From the NCBI RefSeq assembly GCF_900177645.1, contig NZ_FXAO01000014.1:1-64000 (forward strand): DNA of 64,000 nucleotides, read 5' to 3'. Under the pieces are notes generated by a model. It saw only the letters and a list, made by a program, of their open reading frames with translations, did no database searches and was not told the DNA's origin. The translations under genes were made by a program, and so were the position numbers. This document shows, piece after piece, positions 1-9,586 of the stretch (its first letter is position 1; every line of letters starts with the position of its first letter). This DNA comes from Arenibacter troitsensis (lineage in GTDB: Bacteria; Bacteroidota; Bacteroidia; Flavobacteriales; Flavobacteriaceae).

Positions 1-2375
1 AATATAGAAATCAAATGTATGTTTGTGAGCCTACCGGACATCTGGTGCATATTGCCAAAATTGTCAAGGATGGGGCAGGGTACAAGGAGGTCGATGGTGG
101 CAATATTTTTGCCAGTACCGATGCATGGACCGCACCGGTCTTTGCCGAAACGGGACCCGATGGAAATTTATGGGTGGCGGATTGGTACAATCCCGTAATC
201 CAGCACAACCCTGACAAACGGGGAATGGACAACCAGATCTGGAACGCGGACAAGGGAGAAGGCAACGCCCATTTAAATAAACTGCGCGATTATGGCCATG
301 GCAGGATTTACGTAATTACCCATGAAAATTCCGATGATTCGGAGATCACCTCCTTGGACCCCGAGGATGATGAGGCACTTCTGGATGCGCTTGAAAGCGA
401 TAATATGTTCTGGAGAACTACGGCCCAACGTTTAATAGTAGAGAACAAAAAAGTGGCCTTAATCCCGGATTTGATCAAATTGGCCAGCAACAATAATGTT
501 GACAAAAGCGGTCTAAATGCAGGCGCATTGCACGCCCTATGGACCTTAAAAGGCCTGGGCGTACTCAATGGTTCCAATGCAGAAGCCAACGAGGTGGTAC
601 AGAAAGCATTGACCAGTAGTTCCTATGGCGTAAAACGGGCCGCACTGGCTTTGTTGCCTGCTACCAAAGAAAGTAGTGAAATCCTGGCGCAATCCGGCCT
701 GTTAAGTAGTCCGGACCCACAGATCAAGCTTGCCGCGGTATTGCGTGCTGGAGAGCTTCCAGAATCCAACGCACTGTACACCGAAATAGAAAAATTATCC
801 AAAGACGATAACGTCACCTCGGACAAATGGCTCAATGCCGCATTAAAAATCTATTTCAGGGAATTGAATTTCCAAGAGGTAGACCCTTCTACTGTAGTCA
901 TGATAGTACCCTCGGCCGAAGAAAAAAAATCTATATGGAAATATACTACCGACAAGCCTGCCGATAACTGGACGAAATCGGAATTCGATGATTCCGATTG
1001 GAAAAAAGGAGCAGCCAAGTTTGGAGGCAATAACATGAAACAGGTGAACACCCCTTGGAGCAGCTCCGATATTTGGATGCGACAGGAAGTGATCATTACT
1101 GATGGAATATCGGAACCTGTAATCAAAATAGCCCATGACGATGATTATGAAGTTTTTGTAAATGGTCAACTTTTGATATCGGAAGCGGGTTCCAGCGAAT
1201 CCTATAAGTACATAAAGCTCGATAGCGACAAAGGTGATCTGTTTAAACAAGGAAAGAACCTAATTGCGGTCCACTGTGTAAATACCGGTGGAAATCAACA
1301 CATAGACATGGGCATTGGCAAGGTAGGCAAGATAAATGCCGATGTAACCTTTGTCCTCAATACCGTAAATCAGGAAATGGCCTATGATAAAAAGACACTT
1401 CATGCCACAGCGGGTCAGACCGTAGAGATAGTCTTGAACAATAAAGATCAAATGTCCCATAACTTAGTGGTCATCCAACCTGGCAGTTTGGATACTTTTG
1501 GGGCCATGGTAGATGGGTTCCTGAAGAATCCTGAAGCGGAAAAAATGGGCTATGTGCCCAAATCGAGATATGTACTTGGAGCAACGGATATGTTGACACC
1601 GGGGGTTACAGGGTCCGTAGTGTTCAAACTTCCGGATACTCCCGGCATATATCCCTATGTCTGTACTTTTCCCGGGCATTGGCGAATGATGCAAGGGGTT
1701 ATCATAGTAACAGCCCCGGGATCCTATATTTCCGAGAATAAGGAAGCCCTAAAAATAGCTGCAATGGGCGGGGGCGGTTCCCATGACTTCCTAAAGTTTT
1801 TTGGCATTGCAGATGGAAAGATCCTCAGTGAAGGCGGCAAGAACACGTTTATGTACACGGAAAATTCGATGGAATTGGGAACCTTGCTCCCAACGACAGA
1901 TGTACTGGTTTTGAGCAACAACAAACCTTTGGACAAAAACACCAGAAATACCATTATGTCCCGGGTAGATGCAGGGGATATGAATATGCTTATTTTCCAC
2001 CCCAGTACCTGGTACAATTGGGAGGACTGGCCGGAATACAATAAGACCTTGGTTGGCGGGGGCTCCAGGTCCCATGAAGACCTACAGGAATTTGAAGTAA
2101 GGGTGGTTCAACCGGATCACCCCATAATGAAAGGCGTTCCCTCCAAATTCAGGATCGTGGACGAATTGTACCGTTGGGAAAAGGACCCTGAAGCGGAGAT
2201 AGAAGTTCTAGCGGTAAGTAAGGGCTTAAAATCCGGGGAAGAATACCCAACGGTCTGGGTCGTTAAACATCCCAAGGCGAAAATTGTAGGGAATACTCTG
2301 GGGCATGACGAAAGGGCGCATGACCACGAAGCATACAAAACTATAATAAGGAATAGTTTGGAGTGGGTAGATTAA
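1..2375 (+). CDS. Secreted dehydrogenase-like / HEAT-repeat / cupredoxin / ThuA fusion protein (5' partial)
   Basis: The reading frame is open to the first base of the window, so the N-terminus is missing; the first internal ATG is at 15 (residue numbers below count from it). Visible domains in order: the tail of a beta-propeller of the PVC-type membrane-bound dehydrogenase kind (about 1-100), alpha-helical HEAT-like repeats (about 115-290), a galactose-binding-like beta domain (about 305-435), an azurin/plastocyanin-like domain (about 440-572) and a C-terminal ThuA-like domain starting at a Gly-rich GGGGSHDF motif (about 583-786). The type 1 copper ligands look complete: His482, Cys550, His555 and Met559, in a CTFPGH context as in azurin. 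This family is usually periplasmic and linked to sugar oxidation; the copper domain suggests an electron-transfer role (inference). A hairpin terminator follows directly. It looks GC-richer than most of the window. Confidence 0.8.
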   Translation, partial: YRNQMYVCEPTGHLVHIAKIVKDGAGYKEVDGGNIFASTDAWTAPVFAETGPDGNLWVADWYNPVIQHNPDKRGMDNQIWNADKGEGNAHLNKLRDYGHGRIYVITHENSDDSEITSLDPEDDEALLDALESDNMFWRTTAQRLIVENKKVALIPDLIKLASNNNVDKSGLNAGALHALWTLKGLGVLNGSNAEANEVVQKALTSSSYGVKRAALALLPATKESSEILAQSGLLSSPDPQIKLAAVLRAGELPESNALYTEIEKLSKDDNVTSDKWLNAALKIYFRELNFQEVDPSTVVMIVPSAEEKKSIWKYTTDKPADNWTKSEFDDSDWKKGAAKFGGNNMKQVNTPWSSSDIWMRQEVIITDGISEPVIKIAHDDDYEVFVNGQLLISEAGSSESYKYIKLDSDKGDLFKQGKNLIAVHCVNTGGNQHIDMGIGKVGKINADVTFVLNTVNQEMAYDKKTLHATAGQTVEIVLNNKDQMSHNLVVIQPGSLDTFGAMVDGFLKNPEAEKMGYVPKSRYVLGATDMLTPGVTGSVVFKLPDTPGIYPYVCTFPGHWRMMQGVIIVTAPGSYISENKEALKIAAMGGGGSHDFLKFFGIADGKILSEGGKNTFMYTENSMELGTLLPTTDVLVLSNNKPLDKNTRNTIMSRVDAGDMNMLIFHPSTWYNWEDWPEYNKTLVGGGSRSHEDLQEFEVRVVQPDHPIMKGVPSKFRIVDELYRWEKDPEAEIEVLAVSKGLKSGEEYPTVWVVKHPKAKIVGNTLGHDERAHDHEAYKTIIRNSLEWVD

Positions 2376-2390
2376 AAAATAAAATGCAGT

Positions 2391-2421
2391 GGTCCCGACG
2401 ATGAATCGGGACCTTTTTTTT
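2391..2421 (+). terminator. Rho-independent terminator after the dehydrogenase-like gene
   Basis: An eight-base perfect stem (GGTCCCGA at 2391-2398 with TCGGGACC at 2406-2413) is followed by eight T residues. It lies 16 bases after the stop codon. Confidence 0.9.
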
Positions 2422-2564
2422 AAATAGATTAATTCATCACAAAATTCAGGGAGTCAATTGTAAATGGCATAACATGGGTTAATACTTTTTAACTTAGGAT
2501 CCAATGTATATTTAAGCTACTGCATTTGAACGGACTTAATACTTAAACTAAAACATCGCTACAA

Positions 2565-4640
2565 ATGAGATTTTACCTTATTATTGGGTTATTGTTCTTC
2601 GGTCTTCTTATAAATGCCCAAGTACCTGTAGTATTGCCAAGCAATCCCAGCGAAAACAGTACCAACATTGCTTTGAATAAAAATGATCTTATAGTCACTT
2701 GGCCATTGGAAAATGGCAATAATTGTCAATTGGCTATCAACTTGGACAAAGAAGAGCCCCTATTTCGCTCAATTGCCATGGGTAGGAACAATCATTTCAA
2801 GGCCATATCTTCAAATGTAGATCCAGTTTTCATTTTAAACAGTGGCAGTCGTACTTTGCAAGCGGATAAAGGTTGGACCATCTTTTTTGATAAGGCACCA
2901 AACCGACCATACACTTCCCATGTATTAAATATCAACAAACGGGAGGCGAACATAACCAAAAACGGAAATAGGACCATAATTAGCATTGGGGATATAAGCG
3001 CTCCAAATTTTGATGGCTTCTTAGAAATAACGATCTATAATGGAATTCCACTTCTTAATATTGCCGCCGTTATTACAACTCAAAAAGATTCGACAGCCAT
3101 TCTTTTTGATGCAGGTCTTGTATCGGATCAACCTTGGAAAACAATTTCCTATTCCGATATAACGGACGAATTTGTACAAACGGTAAGCAATATAGATACC
3201 AGTACAAATTCAGCCGTAAAATACCGTACCATTATTGCCCAAGAAAATGAGGGTTCAATTGCCGTTTTTCCACCTCCTCACCAATATTTTTATCCGCTTG
3301 ATGAAGCATTTAATTTAAAGTCGGTATGGCATGGACCAAATTACAGGGGTATGGTTTCCAGATACGGTTTGGGTATTAGACATGAGCCTGAAGGCGATCA
3401 CCGATATGTGCCTTGGTTCAATGCTCCACCTGGAAGTAAACAACGCCTAAATTTCTTTTGTCTTATTGGAGGTGGCCAGGCCGATAGTTTGTTGGAAGAT
3501 GTGAAAAAGTATACCCACTCGGACCAATATGTTCCTTTAAAAGGGCATAGGACTATGGCAAGCCATTTTCATAATGAATTTATTATGAACGTTGTAATGA
3601 AAAATGAGGTCATACCAACAGCCCCGGAATTTGTAGATGTATTTAAAAAAATGGGAGTCGATATCGTTCATTTGGGAGAGTTCCACTACACCGCCCATCC
3701 AAAAGGACCTGATGAAATACGTTTAAAGGAATTGAGTGCCCTCTTTGAACAATGCGAGAGATTGTCCGATGAGGATTTCCTCTTATTGCCAGGTGAAGAG
3801 CCCAACGAGTTTCTCGGTGGACATTGGATGTCCATATTTCCAAAACCTGTCAACTGGATAATGTCCAACAAAAGCAATAAACCTTTTGTTTCCGACGACA
3901 AGGTGTACGGAAAAGTCTATAGAATTAAAAACAAAATGGAGATGCAGCAATTATTGGAATCGGAGAATGGATTGGTATGGACTGCCCACCCACGAATTAA
4001 AGGATCTACAGGATATCCTGATGCTTACAAAAATGAGGATTTCTTTAAATCCCAACATTTTTTAGGAGGTGCGTGGAAACCCATGCCGGCTGATCTATCC
4101 TCTCCAAAATTAGGAACAAGGGTGCTGGATCTTTTGGACGATATGAACAATTGGGGGGACAAAAAGAAAATTATTGCCGAGGCCGATCTTTTTACAGTGA
4201 CTATGGAAAATGAGATGTATGCCCATATGAACATCAATTATTTACAATTGGATACCCTACCCAAATTTAAGGATGGTTGGGCCCCAGTTCTTAATGCAAT
4301 GACCACTGGGAAGTATTTTTCAACCACAGGCGAAGTTTTAATTCCTAATTTTAGTATTAACGGCAAAGGGTCAGGAGAAACTATAAAATTGAATGCTGGT
4401 GGTGAAGCAAAAATTCACCTGAATATAGATTGGACGTTCCCGTTAAATTTTCTGGAAGTAGTATCTGGTGATGGCCAAACGGTATTTCGGGAAAGGTTGG
4501 ATTTAAGCAAAACAGGGGCCTTTGGTTCAGAGGAATTTCAACTTTCCCTAAACCTCGTAAATAGAACATGGGCTAGGGTAGAGGTCTGGGACATAGCCGC
4601 TAATGGAGCTTTTACACAGACTATATATTTTTCCAAATAA
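2565..4640 (+). CDS. Secreted PHP-like (metal-dependent phosphoesterase fold) protein, function unknown
   Basis: A 691-residue protein with a clear signal peptide ending LLINAQ (about residue 19). The N-terminal half (about 20-315) is beta-rich and unassigned. The middle carries motifs that resemble a PHP-type metal site: His334-Phe-His336, an acidic GEEPNE stretch near 409-414 followed by GGHW, and Thr-Ala-His475-Pro. The C-terminus (about 585-691) looks like a beta-sandwich often appended to such proteins. I infer a secreted metal-dependent hydrolase; the substrate is unknown, and the family name is assigned from motif pattern only. The gene stands alone, with its own upstream region after the preceding terminator, and faces the haloperoxidase gene tail to tail. 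The start is the first ATG, directly preceding the signal peptide. Confidence 0.6.
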   Translation: MRFYLIIGLLFFGLLINAQVPVVLPSNPSENSTNIALNKNDLIVTWPLENGNNCQLAINLDKEEPLFRSIAMGRNNHFKAISSNVDPVFILNSGSRTLQADKGWTIFFDKAPNRPYTSHVLNINKREANITKNGNRTIISIGDISAPNFDGFLEITIYNGIPLLNIAAVITTQKDSTAILFDAGLVSDQPWKTISYSDITDEFVQTVSNIDTSTNSAVKYRTIIAQENEGSIAVFPPPHQYFYPLDEAFNLKSVWHGPNYRGMVSRYGLGIRHEPEGDHRYVPWFNAPPGSKQRLNFFCLIGGGQADSLLEDVKKYTHSDQYVPLKGHRTMASHFHNEFIMNVVMKNEVIPTAPEFVDVFKKMGVDIVHLGEFHYTAHPKGPDEIRLKELSALFEQCERLSDEDFLLLPGEEPNEFLGGHWMSIFPKPVNWIMSNKSNKPFVSDDKVYGKVYRIKNKMEMQQLLESENGLVWTAHPRIKGSTGYPDAYKNEDFFKSQHFLGGAWKPMPADLSSPKLGTRVLDLLDDMNNWGDKKKIIAEADLFTVTMENEMYAHMNINYLQLDTLPKFKDGWAPVLNAMTTGKYFSTTGEVLIPNFSINGKGSGETIKLNAGGEAKIHLNIDWTFPLNFLEVVSGDGQTVFRERLDLSKTGAFGSEEFQLSLNLVNRTWARVEVWDIAANGAFTQTIYFSK

Positions 4641-4658
4641 GATCCCAATTAGTTCTAA

Positions 4659-4690
4659 TTTTGGATTTTGATTCAGTGTTCAATCCAAAA
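4659..4690. terminator. Weak hairpin between convergent genes
   Basis: A nine-base perfect inverted repeat (TTTTGGATT at 4659-4667 and AATCCAAAA at 4682-4690) lies in the 75-base gap between two tail-to-tail genes. Its arms are A/T-rich and end in T or A runs, so it could act as a bidirectional terminator; the low GC makes this uncertain. Confidence 0.4.
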
Positions 4691-4715
4691 GGTGCAATAT
4701 TTAAACCTTGGAAAA

Positions 4716-6044
4716 CTACCCTTCGTTATTTCTTGTCTTAAGATTGTTGACAAAGAATTCTCCAATCGCATACCCTTCATCCTGTCCATTGGCTATGGCG
4801 GGCATATAATGAATCCCCCCATAAAACCTACTGATCGCCGCTTCTTCTGCAGCTTTTTTAAACGAACTAAAATTACGAGTAGGCAATCCGAATTCTTCTT
4901 CAGTAGAATCTGCAAAAGCAAAATTATCCCCGAACAACTTGGTCAGCATTATTGCCGCACTGGAGGATACAACACTGTGTCCGCTAGTATATTCGGGAAA
5001 TGGCGGGGTTTGCAGTACAGGTAACCAATTTGGATCAATGTAAATATTGATATAGGTTTCTGGTCGTATTACCGCGCTCCTATATTTTTCATCCCAACAG
5101 CTAATAAAGGCATCGGCCAAACTTACTGCCAGACAAGCATAGGCCTCGGCGGATCTTACAGCTGAGGCATTGACTTTTTTGCATACCAATGAAGTGATGT
5201 TCATCCAATGTCCGTTAGGGGAAATTTTCTTTGTAGCGTACATTACATGCCCCCTTACATTCATTTTAAAAGGATTACAATCCCAAAATTTTGCTATCTC
5301 AATCTCCTCTTCCGTGTTTTTGCGAACTTGATTATACACTGCAATGACATCCTTATAAAAAACACTACTGCTATCTACGGAAAATGGTGGTGGTGCTATC
5401 GGCTTAAACTGGGCTGCGGAATCTATTAAAAAAGTTCGGAGTTTGTTCCAGTTAGGTTCAATGGCTTTAATATAGGCCGGTGGGGTCGGTTTCCAAGAAG
5501 CAGAATCATTTTTAACGCTGTATTGCGGCAAGGTTCTTGTCTCTTTATATTTGTCCTCGGAAGCCCACTTGAGAATATGTTCAGCTACCTGTTGTCCGTA
5601 GGCTAAGGAGTTATTATATACATCATCAGGTATCCCAATGTCCTTAAATTCTTGGAGAATAACATCTTCAAAATCATCTATCCTTTCCTCTGATATTACA
5701 AAGGATTTTCCCGAAGTTAGTATGGCATGTACTGCTGCCAAGGTGAAGCTATATTCCTTTTTCCTGTCAGGAGTCGGAACAGTTCCGAGCCCATTCAACT
5801 GTCCAGCCAAACTGACATAATCTTTCTGGTCTTGAATTAATGTTTCATATGCCGCTACGGAAACATAGGCATAGGTGCGACTGGTTACAGGAGGTGAATA
5901 AATATCGTAGACCATAACATCTGTAACCTGTTTGATGGCTCTATGTACAAAATCGGCGTGCTCCGTTTTTGATTTCCAATTTTGTGCCCAAATTGAATTT
6001 AGGCTACTTATAATTAATATTCCAAACCAAAATAGCCTCTTCAT
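4716..6044 (-). CDS. Vanadium-dependent haloperoxidase / PAP2-superfamily secreted protein
   Basis: A 442-residue protein with a signal peptide ending SIWAQ. The three blocks of the vanadate/phosphate pocket are present: Lys320-x6-Arg327-Pro, Ser354-Gly355-His356 and Ser405-Arg406-x5-His412. His412 would be the vanadate or phospho-accepting ligand. The usual Pro before SGH is Thr, and the Asp four residues after the last His is Ala, so halide chemistry versus acid phosphatase activity cannot be decided. The family oxidises halides with peroxide or hydrolyses phosphomonoesters. Its start codon overlaps the stop of the upstream FG-GAP gene by four bases (6041-6044), a sign of translational coupling. 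It probably acts in the periplasm or outside the cell. Confidence 0.85.
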   Translation of the reverse strand: MKRLFWFGILIISSLNSIWAQNWKSKTEHADFVHRAIKQVTDVMVYDIYSPPVTSRTYAYVSVAAYETLIQDQKDYVSLAGQLNGLGTVPTPDRKKEYSFTLAAVHAILTSGKSFVISEERIDDFEDVILQEFKDIGIPDDVYNNSLAYGQQVAEHILKWASEDKYKETRTLPQYSVKNDSASWKPTPPAYIKAIEPNWNKLRTFLIDSAAQFKPIAPPPFSVDSSSVFYKDVIAVYNQVRKNTEEEIEIAKFWDCNPFKMNVRGHVMYATKKISPNGHWMNITSLVCKKVNASAVRSAEAYACLAVSLADAFISCWDEKYRSAVIRPETYINIYIDPNWLPVLQTPPFPEYTSGHSVVSSSAAIMLTKLFGDNFAFADSTEEEFGLPTRNFSSFKKAAEEAAISRFYGGIHYMPAIANGQDEGYAIGEFFVNNLKTRNNEG

Positions 6045-9000
6045 AAAACGTTTCTTTTATTTCCTTTATAATTAGTAATTGTGATCTTGGCCATATCTTT
6101 TTCAATTGGTAGTTTACGTGTGGATTGTGACATATAAGTAGAACCGTAGTAGAATTCCAATCTTTTTTTACGTCCATCATTATATATGATTTCAGCAGAA
6201 AAATCATCCACATTAAGATCCACCCAGCGATCGATGTTTTTTTTGGTTGGATTATTGCTGCTAAACACCAAAAGATCATCTTGGTTTTGGGTAGCAATTA
6301 GTACCGGTTCATTTTTTGCGGTATATAATTGTGCCAACCCTTTTGCGTCTCCAGGGACATGAAAACCTGTATTGGCGGATGGCAAAGCGTTAAAATTACC
6401 TTCACCGTCGCCTCTTAGGCAAAGGCCGTTAAAGGCATCGTGCCTTCCGCTATAAGGATCCATCCCATAATCGTTGCCTACCAATAGAAGATCCAAATTT
6501 CCATCTCCATCTAGGTCATTGGCCAACATGCCATATACAGGTGCTTCCTGTGCCTGAAGTGGCAGTGGGTGCAATTCAAACTTTCCGTTACCCTTGTTTT
6601 CAATATAGGAAGTGCGCATTTCGGTGCTCTCCAGGATTATGGCACTCTCCTTGTCAGTTTCATTCCATATATCGTCCATACTGGCCAAGCCATAAGATTG
6701 ATAGGTAGGGAACTTCTTTCGCATTGTAATTACCTGGCCAACCAGATCGTCCCTTGAAGCAATGGGAAATGATTGACGGTTGCCATCATTCCCGGTCATA
6801 TAACAGAATACCATGGCATCTAGGGAACCATTATTGTCGATGTCTTTGGCGATTATGGTCATCGGTTCTGTTGGGGTAGCCGTATAATTGGTATTAAGAC
6901 CCAAATTACCGGCAACATAATCCATGTCACCGTCATTATCAAAATCTCCTGCCACTAAACTATTCCACCAGCCGGACTGTTTTTCTATGCCTACATCCAC
7001 TTTTACCAAAGATGATCCAGTGTTTTTCAAAAATGTTATGGGCATCCATTCTCCTGCCAATACTAGATCGGTTTTTCCATCATTGTCAAAATCGGTCCAC
7101 AAGGCATCTGTTACCATACCTATATTCTTTAATCCTGGAGAATAGTCATTGGTGACATCAATAAATTTTCCGTTCTCATTTCTTAATAAATAACTTTTTG
7201 GTGCCGAAGGATATGCTGCAGATACGACCCGACCTCCCACGAAAAGGTCTAAATCACCATCACCATCGAAATCTGCGGCCTTTACACAGGAACCGTTTGT
7301 GAAATCTGGGGGGAGGCTATTAAAATCTCTTTCAAACATTCCTTCGCCATTGTTTATAAAAAGACGATCATTACTAATGGCATGATTGGCAGGGATTTCG
7401 TAACTCCCACTTACCATATATAGATCAAGATCATTATCATTGTCAACATCTAAAAACAGTACCCCCATATCTTCGTACAAAATATCCTCTTCCTGCAAAA
7501 ACCTTGAAGAATCCATTGTGAACTTGGCATTGGCATCCTGCATAAAGAACACACCGGGATTGTCTGAGGAGCCTCCGATATAAAAATCTTCGTAGCCGTT
7601 ATTATCGATGTCACCTACGGCTATTCCGGGGCCAAACTGACTTAATTTATGGGGTAGGGTACTTTGGATATTATAATCTACAAAATCGGTTTCCTTTGGT
7701 TTGAAATTTATATTGTAAGTGCTGGCCGAGTTCCTGAATAATGAATTGGCCGAATTGTTAGTAGGGATGGCGTTTAGTTTATGGGAATCATTATACTTAA
7801 GCGTAAGGGGCGCGCCCAAAGAAATATCTTTTTTTAATTGTTGTTTACCATCTGGCCAATAGATCCTTAACGAATCAATTTTTTTTGCTGCTCCCAAGCC
7901 AAGATGAGCTCTTTGGTCGTGCGTAGATAAATAACCTCGAATGGGGTAATGTTCATAATGCAGTTGACGATTCCCAGAATAGAATATTTTTATGGACGCA
8001 CCTACACCATTAGTATTAAATTTAGGTCCTTCCAAATTAATAGTCAGATGACTGCCTGTTTTATTGGTAGTGTTTTCATAAACAAATGCTGGTCTATTAA
8101 TGTTATTTATCAAAACGTCCAAATCTCCATCATTATCAAGGTCGGCATATGCTGCACCATTGGAAAAGGACAAATGGTCTATTCCCCAAGCCTTGGAAAC
8201 GTTTTCGAAGATTATTCCATTGGTGTTTTTATATGCATAGTTGGCTAGTTTTACGACTGGCAGGGAATCTGTCATGGCCAAAGTAGCGCTTTGTGAACTA
8301 CCACTTTGTCCATTGTCATAGGCTATATAGTCTAAATCCGTAACATCCCTAGGTAGGCCATTAGTAATAATGATATCACGGAGCCCATCATTGTCGAAAT
8401 CGGCAACCAAAGGGCACCAACTCCAATCCGTTTGATATATCCCGGCCATAAAGCCCATATCCTTAAAAACAGATTTACCATTCTGGTCAGGGCCGCTATT
8501 TATTTGCAAAACATTTCTAACATATTGGTGGTTGTAATTGTATTGGCTATTGTTGATATAGTTGTAATATTCATTGCCACTGAGCATTCGTTTTTTACGA
8601 AGATTGTTTTCCGGAAGCATTTCCAACGAAATCAGGTCTACATGACCGTCGTTATTGACATCGACGATATCGGTGCCCATGGCGTTCCAAGCTGTGTGTT
8701 TAAAATAGTCGTCCAGGCGATTTGTGAAAGTGCCATTTTTATTATTAATGTAGCACAGGTCGTTGGAAATGAAGTCATTGGCCACATATATATCGGGCCA
8801 ACCATCGCCATTGATATCCGTAATAGCCGCTGCATGCCCCCAACCTTCCAAACCTATTCCCGCTTCTTTGGAAACATCGGAGAAAGTTTGGTTACCATTA
8901 TTTCGATATAACCTATCCGTGTTCTTGGCACTGCCGTCCGTCAATTTCGCCCGGTAATAAATGGGTGTTCTAGGATCATATATTTCATTGGTCACTTGGT

Positions 9001-9586
9001 ACATATCAAGATCACCATCCCTGTCATAATCAAAAAAATAGGCTTGTGTACTATATCCATTGTCAGCAAGTCCGTAGGCCACCGCGGATTCTTTAAATAT
9101 GGGAACACCTTGTTTATTAACCCCTTGATTAATATACAGTAAATTGGTTCTGCGAATAGGATCCGACCTAAAGGATGCGGACAAATAAATATCTGGCAAT
9201 CCGTCCGTATTTATGTCCACTACTGATACTCCTGTAATCCATCTGTCGTGCCCATTAACATTGGCAATTTGTGTGATATCCTGAAACTGCAAATTGCCTT
9301 TATTCATGTACAATTTACTCGATACCATGTTTCCTGCAAAGTAAATATCCATAAGGCCGTCTTGGTTAAAATCACCAATTCCTACACCTCCGCCATTGTA
9401 TATATTAGCCTGATTGAGAATATTAAGTGTATCATTTTCGAACAGTTGATTGTTAAACGTTATTCCCGTTTTTGATGCTGGCAACAATTCAAAAAGTGTA
9501 GGGTTGTGCTGTGCCGAAGTTCCGGAAATGGAAAGAACAAAAAGGATCAATACATTAAAAAGCAATATCTTTTTAGATATTTTCAT
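6041..9586 (-). CDS. CRTAC1-like FG-GAP/VCBS repeat protein with ASPIC/UnbV domain
   Basis: A 1181-residue secreted protein with a signal peptide ending SGTSAQ. It is built from repeated Ca-binding-type blades of the form GDFNQDGLMDIY or DLDNDGDLDVLI, spread over the whole length. These are FG-GAP/VCBS beta-propeller repeats forming at least two propellers. An ASPIC/UnbV segment lies at about 515-600 (NGVGASIKI, LGLG, IDSLRIYWPDG). The Asp-rich loops should bind calcium. Proteins of this type are abundant and exported in Bacteroidota; their exact role is unknown, though binding of polymers or partner proteins is often proposed. It is the first gene of a two-gene unit with the haloperoxidase-like gene (four-base overlap). 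A strong imperfect hairpin lies 35 bases upstream of the start. Confidence 0.88.
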   Translation of the reverse strand: MKISKKILLFNVLILFVLSISGTSAQHNPTLFELLPASKTGITFNNQLFENDTLNILNQANIYNGGGVGIGDFNQDGLMDIYFAGNMVSSKLYMNKGNLQFQDITQIANVNGHDRWITGVSVVDINTDGLPDIYLSASFRSDPIRRTNLLYINQGVNKQGVPIFKESAVAYGLADNGYSTQAYFFDYDRDGDLDMYQVTNEIYDPRTPIYYRAKLTDGSAKNTDRLYRNNGNQTFSDVSKEAGIGLEGWGHAAAITDINGDGWPDIYVANDFISNDLCYINNKNGTFTNRLDDYFKHTAWNAMGTDIVDVNNDGHVDLISLEMLPENNLRKKRMLSGNEYYNYINNSQYNYNHQYVRNVLQINSGPDQNGKSVFKDMGFMAGIYQTDWSWCPLVADFDNDGLRDIIITNGLPRDVTDLDYIAYDNGQSGSSQSATLAMTDSLPVVKLANYAYKNTNGIIFENVSKAWGIDHLSFSNGAAYADLDNDGDLDVLINNINRPAFVYENTTNKTGSHLTINLEGPKFNTNGVGASIKIFYSGNRQLHYEHYPIRGYLSTHDQRAHLGLGAAKKIDSLRIYWPDGKQQLKKDISLGAPLTLKYNDSHKLNAIPTNNSANSLFRNSASTYNINFKPKETDFVDYNIQSTLPHKLSQFGPGIAVGDIDNNGYEDFYIGGSSDNPGVFFMQDANAKFTMDSSRFLQEEDILYEDMGVLFLDVDNDNDLDLYMVSGSYEIPANHAISNDRLFINNGEGMFERDFNSLPPDFTNGSCVKAADFDGDGDLDLFVGGRVVSAAYPSAPKSYLLRNENGKFIDVTNDYSPGLKNIGMVTDALWTDFDNDGKTDLVLAGEWMPITFLKNTGSSLVKVDVGIEKQSGWWNSLVAGDFDNDGDMDYVAGNLGLNTNYTATPTEPMTIIAKDIDNNGSLDAMVFCYMTGNDGNRQSFPIASRDDLVGQVITMRKKFPTYQSYGLASMDDIWNETDKESAIILESTEMRTSYIENKGNGKFELHPLPLQAQEAPVYGMLANDLDGDGNLDLLLVGNDYGMDPYSGRHDAFNGLCLRGDGEGNFNALPSANTGFHVPGDAKGLAQLYTAKNEPVLIATQNQDDLLVFSSNNPTKKNIDRWVDLNVDDFSAEIIYNDGRKKRLEFYYGSTYMSQSTRKLPIEKDMAKITITNYKGNKRNVL

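Noticed and set aside
8432..8911. 159-codon plus-strand frame opposite the FG-GAP gene
   Set aside because: The repeated Asp-rich blades on the other strand produce open Ile/Val-rich antisense frames; no independent evidence.
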